From assembly GCA_037951105.1 (NCBI GenBank), contig JBAMJV010010035.1, positions 1 through 64,000 on the forward strand: a stretch of DNA of 64,000 nucleotides, read 5' to 3'. This document shows positions 45,518-54,929 of the stretch, one piece after another (positions within the stretch are counted from its first letter, which is position 1; each line of letters starts with the position of its first letter). The notes under the pieces were generated by a model, which was given only the letters and a program-made list of their open reading frames with translations, had not been told where the DNA came from and searched no databases. Source of the stretch: Echinarachnius parma (taxonomy: Eukaryota > Echinodermata > Echinoidea > Clypeasteroida > Echinarachniidae). Position numbers and translations under genes: made by a program.

Positions 45518-45823
45518 TTCGACTTCAGAATGGAGCGGACAAAAGTGAAGGTCGCGTCGAGGTGTTACATAGTACTATCTGGAGAACTGTCTGTGATGAT
45601 GAATGGGATATTCAGGATGCGAACGTTGTCTGCAGAAGTCTGGGTTTCCCAGCTGCCAAGGCTGCACTAGGTAGCGCAGCATTTGGCCAGGGCACAGGAA
45701 ACATTCTACTGGATAATGTTCGCTGTACCGGGACTGAGCCAAATATCTTTGCGTGTAGTTCAAACCAAATTGGGCACCATAACTGTGTTCATCTTCAAGA
45801 TGCTGGTGTCCAATGCATGACAG
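45518..45823 (+). CDS. exon, SRCR domain 14
   Basis: The exon of 306 bases follows a long T tract and TTTTTAG and ends TGACAG|GTAACT. It begins VRLQNGADKSEGRVEVLHST. The turn normally NGAWG is STIWR, giving IWRTVC. CDDEWDIQDANVVC, SLGFPAAKAALGSAAFG, QGTGNILLDNVRC and TEPNIFAC follow, ending HHNCVHLQDAGVQC. Six cysteines are present. The loss of the WG glycine and the Arg to Gln change before the last Cys are unusual. It is preceded by a foldback element whose right end lies 85 bases upstream. Confidence 0.85.
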
Positions 45824-46452
45824 GTAACTACAAATACATTGTACATTATTTCGTGAGTGTTTTTTGTCGATTCACAAGAAAGATTATTTCAGACATACAT
45901 TTAACAAGTTATTTACTTGATAAAACATCAGGCACACAATATTGTACTTTCCCATGACTGACTAGCTCGTGTTGTCTTCATGAAATTTGCATATTTACTC
46001 ATGAATTATCATGAACAGGGCGGTGCCTGTAGCATAATGATTGTAGGACTACCGTCATTTGATTCTTTGCCATGTAATGAGATGATGCATTTTCATAGTT
46101 TATCAGGAAATGTTGTTTTGTTTTAATTTGTGCAGCTTATAATAATGTTTGTTTTTCGTCATACAAGTCAGGAACGGGAGTACGTTTGCTTGGCACAGGA
46201 CTGACATAAAGGACTTTTACAATAATGAAAATGTGTTTTACAGCGATAAGAAACGATGGTTATACTAATAAAGCGCAATGTTTTGCATTGAATTAGGAAA
46301 GTCTTCCTTCATGATTCATATCGGCAAAATATATTTGTTTTAAAGATATAGAACATGACAGGAGATTTCAATTGAGATAAGGATTGGACTTTCAAATTGT
46401 ATATTCGTTGTAAATTATAAATAATACGCATCGCTCTGTTTATATTATAAAG
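45824..46452 (+). other. intron between domains 14 and 15
   Basis: Non-coding. No repeat recognised. Confidence 0.5.
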
Positions 46453-46758
46453 TTCGCCTTGAAGGTGGGAGTAACACTAAAGAAGGTCGAGTAGAAGTAT
46501 TCTATAACGGAACCTGGGGAACTGTCTGCGATGATAGCTGGGATATCGATGATGCGAACGTTGTCTGCAAAAGTCTCGGCTTTCCAGCTGCTCTGGAAGC
46601 CCTTGGAGGGGGTGCATTCGGTGAGGGCGCTGAGAAAATTCTCTTCGATGACGTCAGTTGCGTTGGAACCGAAACTAGCATCTTTGAATGTGACCACAGT
46701 GGCCTTGGCATGAATGATTGCAGGCATTCCGAAGATGCGGGTGTTCGTTGTTTATCTG
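46453..46758 (+). CDS. exon, SRCR domain 15
   Basis: The exon of 306 bases follows TATAAAG and ends TATCTG|GTAATT. It begins VRLEGGSNTKEGRVEVFYNG and continues TWGTVCDDSWDIDDANVVC, SLGFPAALEALGGGAFG, EGAEKILFDDVSC, GTETSIFEC and NDCRHSEDAGVRC. The glycine-rich loop reads EGAEKIL instead of QGTGDIL. Six cysteines are present. The acceptor lacks a strong pyrimidine tract (TTATATTATAAAG), so this splice site may be weak. Confidence 0.85.
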
Positions 46759-47483
46759 GTAATTATATGAATATGTATGTATGTATTTATAGGATAAATG
46801 TTATATCAATACCGTATTCGCCGGCGTAATCGCCGCATACTGTTTCCTCGGAAAAAAAACCTGCAAAGTTGGGGTGCGGCGCATACGCGGCGATAGTCAA
46901 ATTTTCACTCTTGACTGACCGTGATATAGAAAGGGGTGCATCAATTGAATTAAACAGTGGATATGCCACTTAATGATTTAACTTTTAATCATTATTACAA
47001 ATACAAATTATATACGAATTTATAAAAGAAAATGCTATATGAATGCTTAACCCGTTGTGGACGAATTGATTTTGGTATAACACGCATTCTCCATAGACTC
47101 AAGCCCGAATATTTTCGGGACCAGGTATCAATATCATGTGTATTATAAGTTCCACTTTTATAACCGTCATATAAAAGGAGATGCCTACATTTGAATATAC
47201 ACAATTAAATACATGTAAAACGGCAAATTATGTTATGTATGTCGTAAAAGTAAGATAAGAGTTGATTCTGTCGATACACGCAAGATTAGTTTAGCATAAT
47301 GCAATTGTGAGTACATATTGCAGTATCAATTGACTGTCAATTTTCAGCTGGTTTTGTTTGTTAACAAAGTGCATGTCACATATGTAACCATAAGCGTAAA
47401 TAATCTAACCTACATTACTTTGATAGTACCTTTCGTGTACATGTCCTTGTATAAATGTAAGTCCTCTCATTTTGCAATTTCAG
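46759..47483 (+). other. intron between domains 15 and 16
   Basis: Non-coding. A CpG-rich inverted phrase (ATTCGCCGGCGTAATCGCCGC and GCGGCGCATACGCGGCG, 46,815-46,895) suggests a small transposon end, not resolved further. Confidence 0.45.
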
Positions 47484-47798
47484 TCCGACTTCAAAACGGA
47501 ACAGACAACAACGAAGGTCGAGTAGAGGTGTACCACAATGGGGCCTGGGGAACTGTCTGTGATGATGGTTGGGATATTCAGGATGCGAATGTTGTTTGCA
47601 AAAGTCTTGGGTTGCGGGCTGCAGTAACTCTGGTGGATAACACCGCGTTTAGTCCAGGCACCGGAGCCATTGCTTTATCCCACCTTGGCTGCGTAGGAAA
47701 TGAATCAGACATCTTTGATTGTGCTCACGCTGGCCTTGGTATCCACAACTGTGTTCACTTAGAAGACGTTGGGGTCCGATGCGCTTCAGCCCTTCAAA
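47484..47798 (+). CDS. exon, SRCR domain 16
   Basis: The exon of 315 bases follows TTTCAG and ends TTCAAA|GTAAGA. Because the last base is A, the codon joined to the next exon reads ATT (Ile) rather than Val. It begins VRLQNGTDNNEGRVEVYHNG and continues AWGTVCDDGWDIQDANVVC, SLGLRAAVTLVDNTAFS, PGTGAIALSHLGC, NESDIFDC and HNCVHLEDVGVRC. SLGF is SLGL, and LRAAVTLVDN departs from the FPAAEAAL family pattern. Two NGT/NES-type sequons are visible. Six cysteines are present. Confidence 0.85.
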
Positions 47799-47855
47799 GT
47801 AAGAACATTAATTTCTCAACCAGTTATGTTTTATAGAAATTGTTCTTCCCATTAA

Positions 47856-48181
47856 AGGGATCTAGTAACATTGTCAAAATCTGTAATACTTACTTGGAAC
47901 TCTATTGGTTTTGTCATACCGTATTGTATTCATATTAACAATAGAAGCATACATAGGACAGGCTATGGTTTTTCGAATGTCCTTTTTGTTAAAAAGACAT
48001 TTACGAATGAAGTGCTCAGATGTTAAATTATCCAATGGATCGCCAAAACCGTGTACAAAGTGAGTGAAATGAGTTAGTGAATATCACTTTGCATGTTTGC
48101 GTATTACTCGGCCATAGACATATCAAATAACAATAATGTATCAACCATGTATCACATGTCAACAAAGTAACTAGATTCCTG
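47856..48181. mobile_element. MITE family A copy
   Basis: Starts TTAAAGGGATCTAGTAACATTG, 54 bases after the donor of domain 16, and ends AACAAAGTAACTAGATTCCT. Confidence 0.6.
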
Positions 48182-48457
48182 TTTGTCTTCTTTATCGTGT
48201 CGAACCAATTAATTCATCCACGAGGATTTTCAAAATAATATTTATGTGTAATTTAATATGATATAGAGACCAGTTCAATATACATTATCACGTCATTTTT
48301 CACAATGTATAATTGTATATGTTTTGTAAACGTGTGTACAGCCCTGAACGCAGAAAACCACATTTTTTGTTAAAATATTTTTGACGAATACAGCGATAAC
48401 ACACATTACGTTATCTTGTCGTTTTGATATGTCTTATTTTGTGTATTTATTATGCAG

Positions 48458-48772
48458 TTCGTCTAGGAAATGGAAACAATTACACTGAAGGTCGAGTTGA
48501 ACTGTATTACAACGGAGCCTGGGGAACTGTCTGTGATGATACCTGGGATATCCAGGATGCGAACGTTGTCTGCAGAAGTCTTGGTTTCCCGGCTGCCGAG
48601 GCCGCACTGGCTGGGTCATCATTTGGGCCAGGCACCGGGGACATTATCTTAGAGAATATCGACTGTGTAGGTACAGAGTCGGACATCCTCGACTGTGGTC
48701 ACTCCAGCCTTGGGAACAGCAGCTGCGGACATCAGAAAGATGCTAGTGTCCGGTGTTTAGCAGACATTCCAG
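48458..48772 (+). CDS. exon, SRCR domain 17
   Basis: The exon of 315 bases follows TATGCAG and ends TTCCAG|GTACAT. It begins with an Ile or Val split codon, then RLGNGNNYTEGRVELYYNG, AWGTVCDDTWDIQDANVVC, SLGFPAAEAALAGSSFG, PGTGDIILENIDC, TESDILDC, SSCGHQKDASVRC and a short LADIP linker. DASVRC replaces DAGVRC. NYT and NSS are possible N-glycosylation sites. Six cysteines are present. The linker extension at the exon 3' end recurs in domains 16 and 18. Confidence 0.86.
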
Positions 48773-49120
48773 GTACATTCCAGCTGGATCATAATCAGAC
48801 CAATATCTTCCTATACGTAATTCAGAAAATTGCATGACCTTTATTAGACCAATGACGAAGACCTGTTTCACGTTCAGTCCACACTTCGTGTGAAGCAGAA
48901 TGCTCTTTGTGTAGACAATCATGCTATAAACCATGGCTATTGAAGGCATGGTTGTATACTATTAATAGTGACGAACTTTTGCTAGAGGGTTGGTGCCAAT
49001 ATATTCTTTCGTCCTTTTTTTTCATCCGACGAACAAAGAAGAAAATATCCTTACAACCTGGCTCATACAATAATACAAATTTTCGATTTGACATTTTATT
49101 TGTATCTGTATTCGTTACAG

Positions 49121-49435
49121 TTCGTCTTGAAAGCGGAACAAATGGCATGGAAGGTCGAGTAGAAGTCTTCCACAACGGAGCCTGGGGGACTGTCTGCGAT
49201 GATTTCTGGGATATCCAGGATGCGAACGTTGTGTGCAGAAGTCTTGGTTTCCAAGCTGCCGATGCTGCTTTTAGAGGAGCATTATTCGGTGAAGGCACAG
49301 GGGAGATTCTCCTCCGTAGAGTCGACTGTACCGGGACAGAGTCGGACATCTTCGATTGTCGCCATGATTGGTTGATGGACAATAGCTGCAGTCACCAGCA
49401 AGATGCAGGGGTGCGATGTACATCAGACCTCGAAG
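49121..49435 (+). CDS. exon, SRCR domain 18
   Basis: The exon of 315 bases follows GTTACAG and ends CGAAG|GTACAT. It begins VRLESGTNGMEGRVEVFHNG and continues AWGTVCDDFWDIQDANVVC, SLGFQAADAAFRGALFG, EGTGEILLRRVDC, TESDIFDC and NSCSHQQDAGVRC, with a TSDLE linker. Six cysteines are present. The RR before VDC is a basic patch not seen in other domains. This penultimate SRCR domain lies 453 bases before the last one. Confidence 0.86.
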
Positions 49436-49888
49436 GTACATTTTATTCAATTTAAGAGGAATTGCACGTACAGTATCTGGATTTCTTCCTTTCCCGATAT
49501 AATGAGATGGAGTTTTATAATTATCACTGACAATTTGGGCAATAACGGTTTAAGTTTGGCCTTTTTGTGTGTGAACCGGTGTTGCTTTCATATTTCTCGC
49601 AGATTGTGGCGTCATTCGCGAATCGCTGCCGCTCGTTTCGTACAAGGAATGTGTACACTGTGTATTCAAAATGTTAACTTCTTAGCGGTTGCATAAATTA
49701 ATTTATAGTCCACTTGAGGACAGCATTTCAATACTTGGCCTTCTTTAGATAGTATATGAATGGCGTATAGTCTGTCAGATGCAACATAATAGAGATTATT
49801 ACACTATATCAGGAATGTATAAATCTATGCAACTACTTTTTGTCTAAACATAACCTAATGATTTGTCTTTATTACTTTGTGTCTAAAG

Positions 49889-50233
49889 TACGGCTCGCGG
49901 GTGGCGCAATCACTAACGAAGGGCGGGTTGAGATCTTGCACCAGGGAAGGTGGCGACCTGTTTGTGGCGATAAGACTTGGGACTTGCAAGATGCAGAAGT
50001 TGTCTGCAGAAGCCTCGGATACCCTGGCGCTGAGGAATCATATGCAGAACCAACAACTAGAGAAGAGGGAGGAATGAAAACCCTGTTAGATGGTGTTGAC
50101 TGCACGGGGAACGAGATGTCCATATTTGAATGTGGACACAGGGGTCTTGGAGTGGCAGACTGTGTAACGAATGCAAGAGCAGGTGCCCGATGTTCAGAAC
50201 CTACACAAGCACCTACTCAAGCGCCTACTCAAG
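49889..50233 (+). CDS. exon, SRCR domain 19 plus Thr/Pro/Gln stalk
   Basis: The longest SRCR exon (345 bases) follows CTAAAG and ends CTCAAG|GTATAT. It begins VRLAGGAITNEGRVEILHQG. The canonical WGTVC is replaced by RWRPVC, and one residue is inserted in CGDKTWDLQDAEVVC. SLGYPGAEESYAEP and an atypical acidic loop (TREEGGMKTLLDGVDC) follow, then NEMSIFEC and ADCVTNARAGARC. Six cysteines remain. The last 14 residues are a PTQA repeat (EPTQAPTQAPTQG), a likely O-glycosylated juxtamembrane stalk. It is the most divergent domain and appears to be the fixed membrane-proximal module. Confidence 0.86.
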
Positions 50234-50258
50234 GTATATTAGTGTAATCGTTGAACTA

Positions 50259-50590
50259 AGGGAGAGTACAGTTTAGGTTAGTCAAATATTAGTTTCTAAA
50301 ACTAATGCTATCATTAAACAAAACTAACAGTTATAACTCAATGATGCTTTAATGGAAACAAATCGTACAAACGGCTTAGAAAAAGCCTGTTGTCATTCAA
50401 AAAGCAGTCTTTAAAACACCGGAGGGCGTTCAAAAAAGCGTTTTTATTTGTTGAAAATTGTAAATGTCGTGTTTAGTTTAAATGATAATTTAATAGAGAG
50501 ATCTTTAACAACTGCTTAAATACCTTCGGTAAACTGTTGCTGAAATAACGTTTCTATGAAATTTCGTTTTATGCTTTTTTGTTCGTGTTA
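50259..50590. mobile_element. MITE family B copy, degraded
   Basis: Starts AGGGAGAGTACAGTTTAGG. Internal phrases CAGTTATAACTC and TTAATAGAGAGATCTTTAAC match the family. It fills the intron between domain 19 and the transmembrane exon. Confidence 0.5.
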
Positions 50591-50630
50591 ATTGGCACTG
50601 TGATTCATATTTACTAATTCACTTTGATAG

Positions 50631-50721
50631 GCCCATCGGTGATCATCCCAATCGTGGCATCTGTGGCAGGCATAATTCTTCTCATCCTGGTGATTGTGAT
50701 CGTCGTTTGCGTTTGCAAGAG
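50631..50721 (+). CDS. exon, transmembrane segment
   Basis: This small exon of 91 bases lies between TTGATAG and AAGAG|GTCAGT, phase 1 at the acceptor and phase 2 at the donor. It reads G-PSVIIPIVASVAG followed by an uninterrupted aliphatic stretch to VVCVCKR. That gives about 25 hydrophobic residues with a stop-transfer Lys-Arg and two cysteines near the inner face, which could be palmitoylated. This directly supports a type I single-pass topology. No start or stop lies inside. It is too short to stand out as a reading frame on its own, but phase and position fit both neighbours exactly. Confidence 0.82.
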
Positions 50722-50740
50722 GTCAGTAAATTACTTTTAA

Positions 50741-50925
50741 TGATAATAATATATTATCCTCAATTTATATAGCGCCTATCACGATTTATAATCATCTCTA
50801 AGCGCTTTACAAGTATATTATTACCCCGGTCATCGGATACATTCTGCAATCAATCCGGCACACATAGTGCGCGTTTTCCACTCCCTGGGAAACATTCCAG
50901 CCACGGGCAAACTTGTGTTTATCAC
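50741..50925 (-). mobile_element. truncated SINE, minus orientation
   Basis: AATTTATATAGCGCCTATCA through CTAAGCGCTTTACAAGTATA and CCCGGTCATCGGATACATTC matches the 3' half of the SINE family at 61,195. It lies in the intron between the transmembrane and tail exons. Confidence 0.7.
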
Positions 50926-51277
50926 AAACAACACCAAACTCAAGCATGAAAGAGACTTAAAAAAAAAAACAGTTTGGAGGGCTCACGCTAGGTTACACAG
51001 AAGAAGATTTTAACATTAGATATATCGTATCAAAACCCAGGTATGCAAGTCATTAACATCTTTTTGAGCAGTAGACCGTCCTCCAATAAGACGTTAACAT
51101 TTTATTAAAAAGCATTAATCAGCGAAAATCTTATATCGAGATAAAAATCACTAGAAACAATAAAAGAAAAAATAAACAAATCTATTTTGTTTATTAGAGA
51201 CTATTCGTATTGTATGATCTCCATCGTTGTCTTAACTTTTTCTTTTTATATCGATATGATTGTACTGTGTTGTGCAG

Positions 51278-51665
51278 GTCTAAGGCAGGTAATTGTACCA
51301 GAACCTCAGAGGGGGCAGCTGTGGATGGTCCTGGCCTGCGAAGCAATCCTGCATTCGGTTCAGATGAAGCGACCCTACCCCCTAAGCCTCTCGGTAGCCA
51401 TGATTACGACTATGTTTATGGGGAGAGTGGGCAAAGCGAACGTGACACAAATCATCCAAGTTTATCGCATGTATACCACACCGTTCCGGTACGGGTAACC
51501 GAAGAGAAAAAGAGACGTGGAGCTGGTACTACGGAAGACACCGGGGCACGACGTCCGACCGTTGGTTCCCCTGAAACCCACGTCTACGAGATCCCAAACC
51601 CAGGCAACGAATATGTTGAACTTCAAGGGGTAGACACGCATGTTTACACGTCACCCATTAACTAA
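51278..51665 (+). CDS. terminal exon, tyrosine-rich cytoplasmic tail
   Basis: This terminal exon of 388 bases follows TTGTGCAG. The split codon AG|G gives Arg, and the frame runs 128 residues to TAA at 51,663-51,665. Seven tyrosines are present: a DYDYVYGES cluster, HVYHTV, THVYEI, NEYVEL and a C-terminal THVYTS. The motif HVY occurs three times. YHTV, YVEL and YDYV fit the YxxPhi sorting or SH2-binding pattern. LPPKPLG is a possible SH3 ligand, and a basic EKKRRGAG patch lies mid-tail. Inference: the tail couples to kinases, adaptors or clathrin adaptors. None of the sites is a strict ITIM, since the residue two before each Tyr is His, Asn or Asp. No homologous tail was recognised. Confidence 0.82.
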
Positions 51666-52155
51666 TCGTCACCTCCTTAGCAGGAATTGATGTTGCAGAA
51701 CAAAGATCTAAATACATTTTACCCGGTATTTTACTAAATGTATCCATTGAAGCTAGACTAAAGAATACATATTTTTTCCAGTTACCAGGTAAACCATTTC
51801 ACACCCATTGATGGTTGACATAAATCATTGGTGATTGTTTCTCCTCATTATCCATCCAGACACAGGAATGCATGACATTCCAATGAATGGTTAAACAAGT
51901 AACCAGTCATATTTTCGTCCATTCAATCCGAGGTTTAAATACTTTAACTAGTGACTTGTTAAATCATTTCACTGGAAATTAAATCAGAACAGAAACAAGA
52001 TATCTCCGGTTATTCATGACAACCATCAAAGAGCTAGTTAAGTTCCACAGGTACGTAATGCTTTGACTGGTCACTGGACAGCATTCATGTTCAGTTCGTC
52101 TATAGAATTCCGGCAAACGATTTTAACATTACATGAAAGGCAGCTCTTTATGTCT

Positions 52156-52161
52156 AATAAA
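52156..52161 (+). promoter_or_regulatory. candidate poly(A) signal of the SRCR gene
   Basis: AATAAA is the first canonical hexamer after the stop codon, about 490 bases downstream. An ATTAAA variant lies nearer, at about 51,978. No transcript data, so the true end is unknown. Confidence 0.35.
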
Positions 52162-52982
52162 ATATAATGAAAACTACACCATTATTATGATAATCACACA
52201 TTTCAACATCTCTTAGACATGACAAAATGATTTGTCGTCGATTAATTGTTATTTGGAATGTTTTCGTTGAAAGGTGGTCATTTTGCGACACATCTAGTCA
52301 CCGCTGCAGTCAAAACGTTATTTGTTGCGTGCAGATTAATATGTATGATGTGTTCTTCTTGATTGCTATCATTCCAGTTCGTAAACAACTGTGTAAAGGG
52401 CAATGTAAAGAAGACATCCATAAAAGCCAAATGTAGCCACGCATTAGTTTGAATTTCTTTGTTTTGTATTATGTCTAAAATATCAACAACATGAAAATAA
52501 TATATTTCAAACAACAACAATTGAAATATGAATTATGCGAAAACAAACGATGACAAATTCAGTAGTGTAGGTTTAACTTTAGTTTTGCTATGTATGATAT
52601 TATTTAAAGTGAACTGATTATCATACTGTCCAATTGAAACTCTGTGAGGAATTGAGTTTTAGGATCTTTCTTTCCAAATATACATTTTGATCCCTGGGAA
52701 AATAAATATATTCTTGTTTATTATCATTAATATTCATTTGATAATTTTCAAGGGGTAGTTTTAGTGCTGTATGAACAATATTCATATCTAAAATAATGGA
52801 GTAGCTATTGTACTATAATAAAATTGAATATTTCGTAGTGATTTATTTCTATTGTACTATAACCACTATGTCATTGGGAATATATAAACAATTATATATA
52901 TTTCCATCACTGTATATACTGTATCAAACCAATGAAAACATACCTGAAATACATAATATAAATGCAACAGTAAGACAATTAA

Positions 52983-53518
52983 AGGGGTAGTTTAGTTTTG
53001 GTAGAGGGGGCGCTGCACATTACAATTTTGTTGTGAGGTAATGAAAAAATGAGTGTCGAATTTGCGAGAACATGCAATTTTAATGGCAGAATAAACTTTA
53101 TTTGGTCAAAATCGGCCCAGAAACGGCTGAAATATCAATAAATATATCTGACCCTATAATTATTTGGGGCCCAAATAATTAGCTGAATTTTTCAAAAAAA
53201 TTAAAAAATGCTTGCACTTTTTCAAAAAATTTCAAAAGCGTTTTTTAAATAGTTGTTGATGATCTCTCTATTTAATCATTATTTCAATAAAACATCACAT
53301 GCATAATTTTGTATGAAAAATGGTTGAAACCAATGCCTTTTTAGAGAGCGCCCTCTTGAGTTTTAATGGCTCTTTTTTAATGATAACAGGCTTTTTACTT
53401 AGTCATTTGTAATTTTGTATACCTTTCGAGCATGGTGGGGTTAAAACTATTAGTTTTATAATGTTACTGTCCATGTTTGGTTACTAAAGTTGAGCCTTAC
53501 CAAAACTAAACTACCCCT
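52983..53518. mobile_element. MITE family B, best-preserved copy
   Basis: AGGGGTAGTTTAGTTTTGG and CCAAAACTAAACTACCCCT are perfect inverted ends flanked by TTAA on both sides (52,979-52,982 and 53,519-53,522). 536 bases, non-coding. Confidence 0.8.
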
Positions 53519-54360
53519 TTAAGTTTCCCGGGGAACACAATTGTCTTAATTCATTTTATTACTTTATATTGTATTATAATAACTGTGTTTTTGCAAGATA
53601 AATATAATTGCATACATTTATGTTACTTACCTTATACCAATCTAGTGTAATCACTTTGTCATCGGCAACACACATGTGCATGTCATTGCATGTCTGTATT
53701 ACTGTATTATTGTAGTATAATCACTTTGTTTATGCAAGATATGTTATTATCATTTGAAAATGTTGAAGATGTAGTTTTGTAATGATGTATGTAAAAGGGA
53801 ATACGTAAAAAACGGAGTAGTTATTGATTGATTTAGTTATTGTTTTCTATTTTAGCATAATATAACTTTGTTATTGTCGTGCCTAATACGTTCTAATTAA
53901 TGGTCAGGCTGAGCATGTCAGAGTATATTATCCAGATTCATATCCAGAAAAAAAACATTGATATACAGTTACATATTATATTGGTATTAATTTATTTTAT
54001 ATAGTAGAATAATTACTTTTGGATTGAAAAGAAATGTACAATCGAATATATTTGTATGACTTGTTTTCCATCATTGAAGTTTAATCAGTCGGTTATTGGC
54101 TACAAATACGTATGCATATGAATATTTTGTATAAATTACAATTATTAATATTGTAGTATAATCACTGTATTATAGTGGAAAAATATATACAACTCTTGGC
54201 ATATTTAGTATTACTTAATTTCCATTGTAGTAGGTATAATCATTTTGTTATGGGGAAAATGTGTTTTTAGAATTTGATGACATTTGATGAAAGGGTAGTT
54301 TTGTGATATTGCTGCACGAGAAAACGAATATCTAAAACAATCTAGTAGTCATTTATTTTT

Positions 54361-54709
54361 GTTCAGTTTTGGTATAGAGGGCGCTTCAAGAAATAATTTG
54401 TTGTGACGTAATGAAAAACTGAGTGTAAAATTTGGAATAAATGCTGATGATCGCTCTATTTAATTATTATTTTAACAAAACATCTCATGCACAATTCTGT
54501 ATTTAAAAATGGTTGAAACCAGAGAGCGCCCTCTTGTGTTTTAACGGCTCTTTGCTAATGATAACACGATCTTTACATAGCTGTTTGTAATTTGGTATAT
54601 ATTTCGAGCATGGTGGAGTTATCACTATTAGTTTGTATAGTTTGTAATGTTATGGTGCAGGTTTTGGTTAACAGCATTCAGTTGGACCAAAACTGTACTA
54701 TCGCTTTAA
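54361..54709. mobile_element. MITE family B copy, truncated
   Basis: GTTCAGTTTTGGTATAGAGG to AAAACTGTACTATCGCTTTAA, with internal deletion relative to 52,983. Confidence 0.6.
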
Positions 54710-54929
54710 CCACTTTGTTTATACTCTGTAGCCTAATACATTCTGAGTGATGCTAAAGTTTAGCTTATCAGTGTATAATCCAGCTCCTGATCCAGAACAT
54801 GATATATACAGTTACATATATTTGCATAACTTTCTTTATAAAGTAGTATAATCAATTAAGTTTTAAAGAAAAGAAATATACAAAAGACTTCTATCGTCGT
54901 AGTATAATCATTCTGTTATTGGTAAGATA

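Larger units (their letters stand above)
4899..51665 (+). other. gene model: multi-SRCR single-pass transmembrane receptor, 21 exons, 5' incomplete
   Basis: Seen: 19 exons of 303-345 bases, each one SRCR domain, each preceded by AG and followed by GT, all phase 1-1. A phase 1-2 transmembrane exon and a terminal exon with TAA follow. Lengths sum to 6,413 bases, and with the one base supplied by a missing upstream exon they give 2,138 codons with no internal stop. Family knowledge: SRCR receptors bind microbial or host ligands at the cell surface or in secretions (DMBT1, CD163 and MARCO types). Inference: this is a type I surface receptor with a 19-domain ectodomain and a signalling or endocytic tail, plausibly in immune recognition. 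No signal peptide or initiator was recognised between 3,100 and 4,898. It could be two adjacent genes broken in the 22.5-38.7 kb intron, but no terminal exon follows domain 8 and no leader precedes domain 9. Confidence 0.75.

Noticed and set aside
51278-51665. Strict ITIM or ITAM in the receptor tail
   Set aside because: The residue two before each tyrosine is not Ile, Val, Leu or Ser, and no YxxL pair has ITAM spacing; only YxxPhi-type sites are supported.
4899-51665. Secreted DMBT1-like mucin receptor with CUB or ZP domains
   Set aside because: No CUB or zona pellucida exon was found; the gene ends in a transmembrane exon and a cytoplasmic tail.
52227-52436. Possible extra exon after CCAG|TTCGTAAACAACTG downstream of the gene
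   Set aside because: The acceptor resembles the SRCR exon start, but the translated sequence has no SRCR motif and lies beyond the stop codon.
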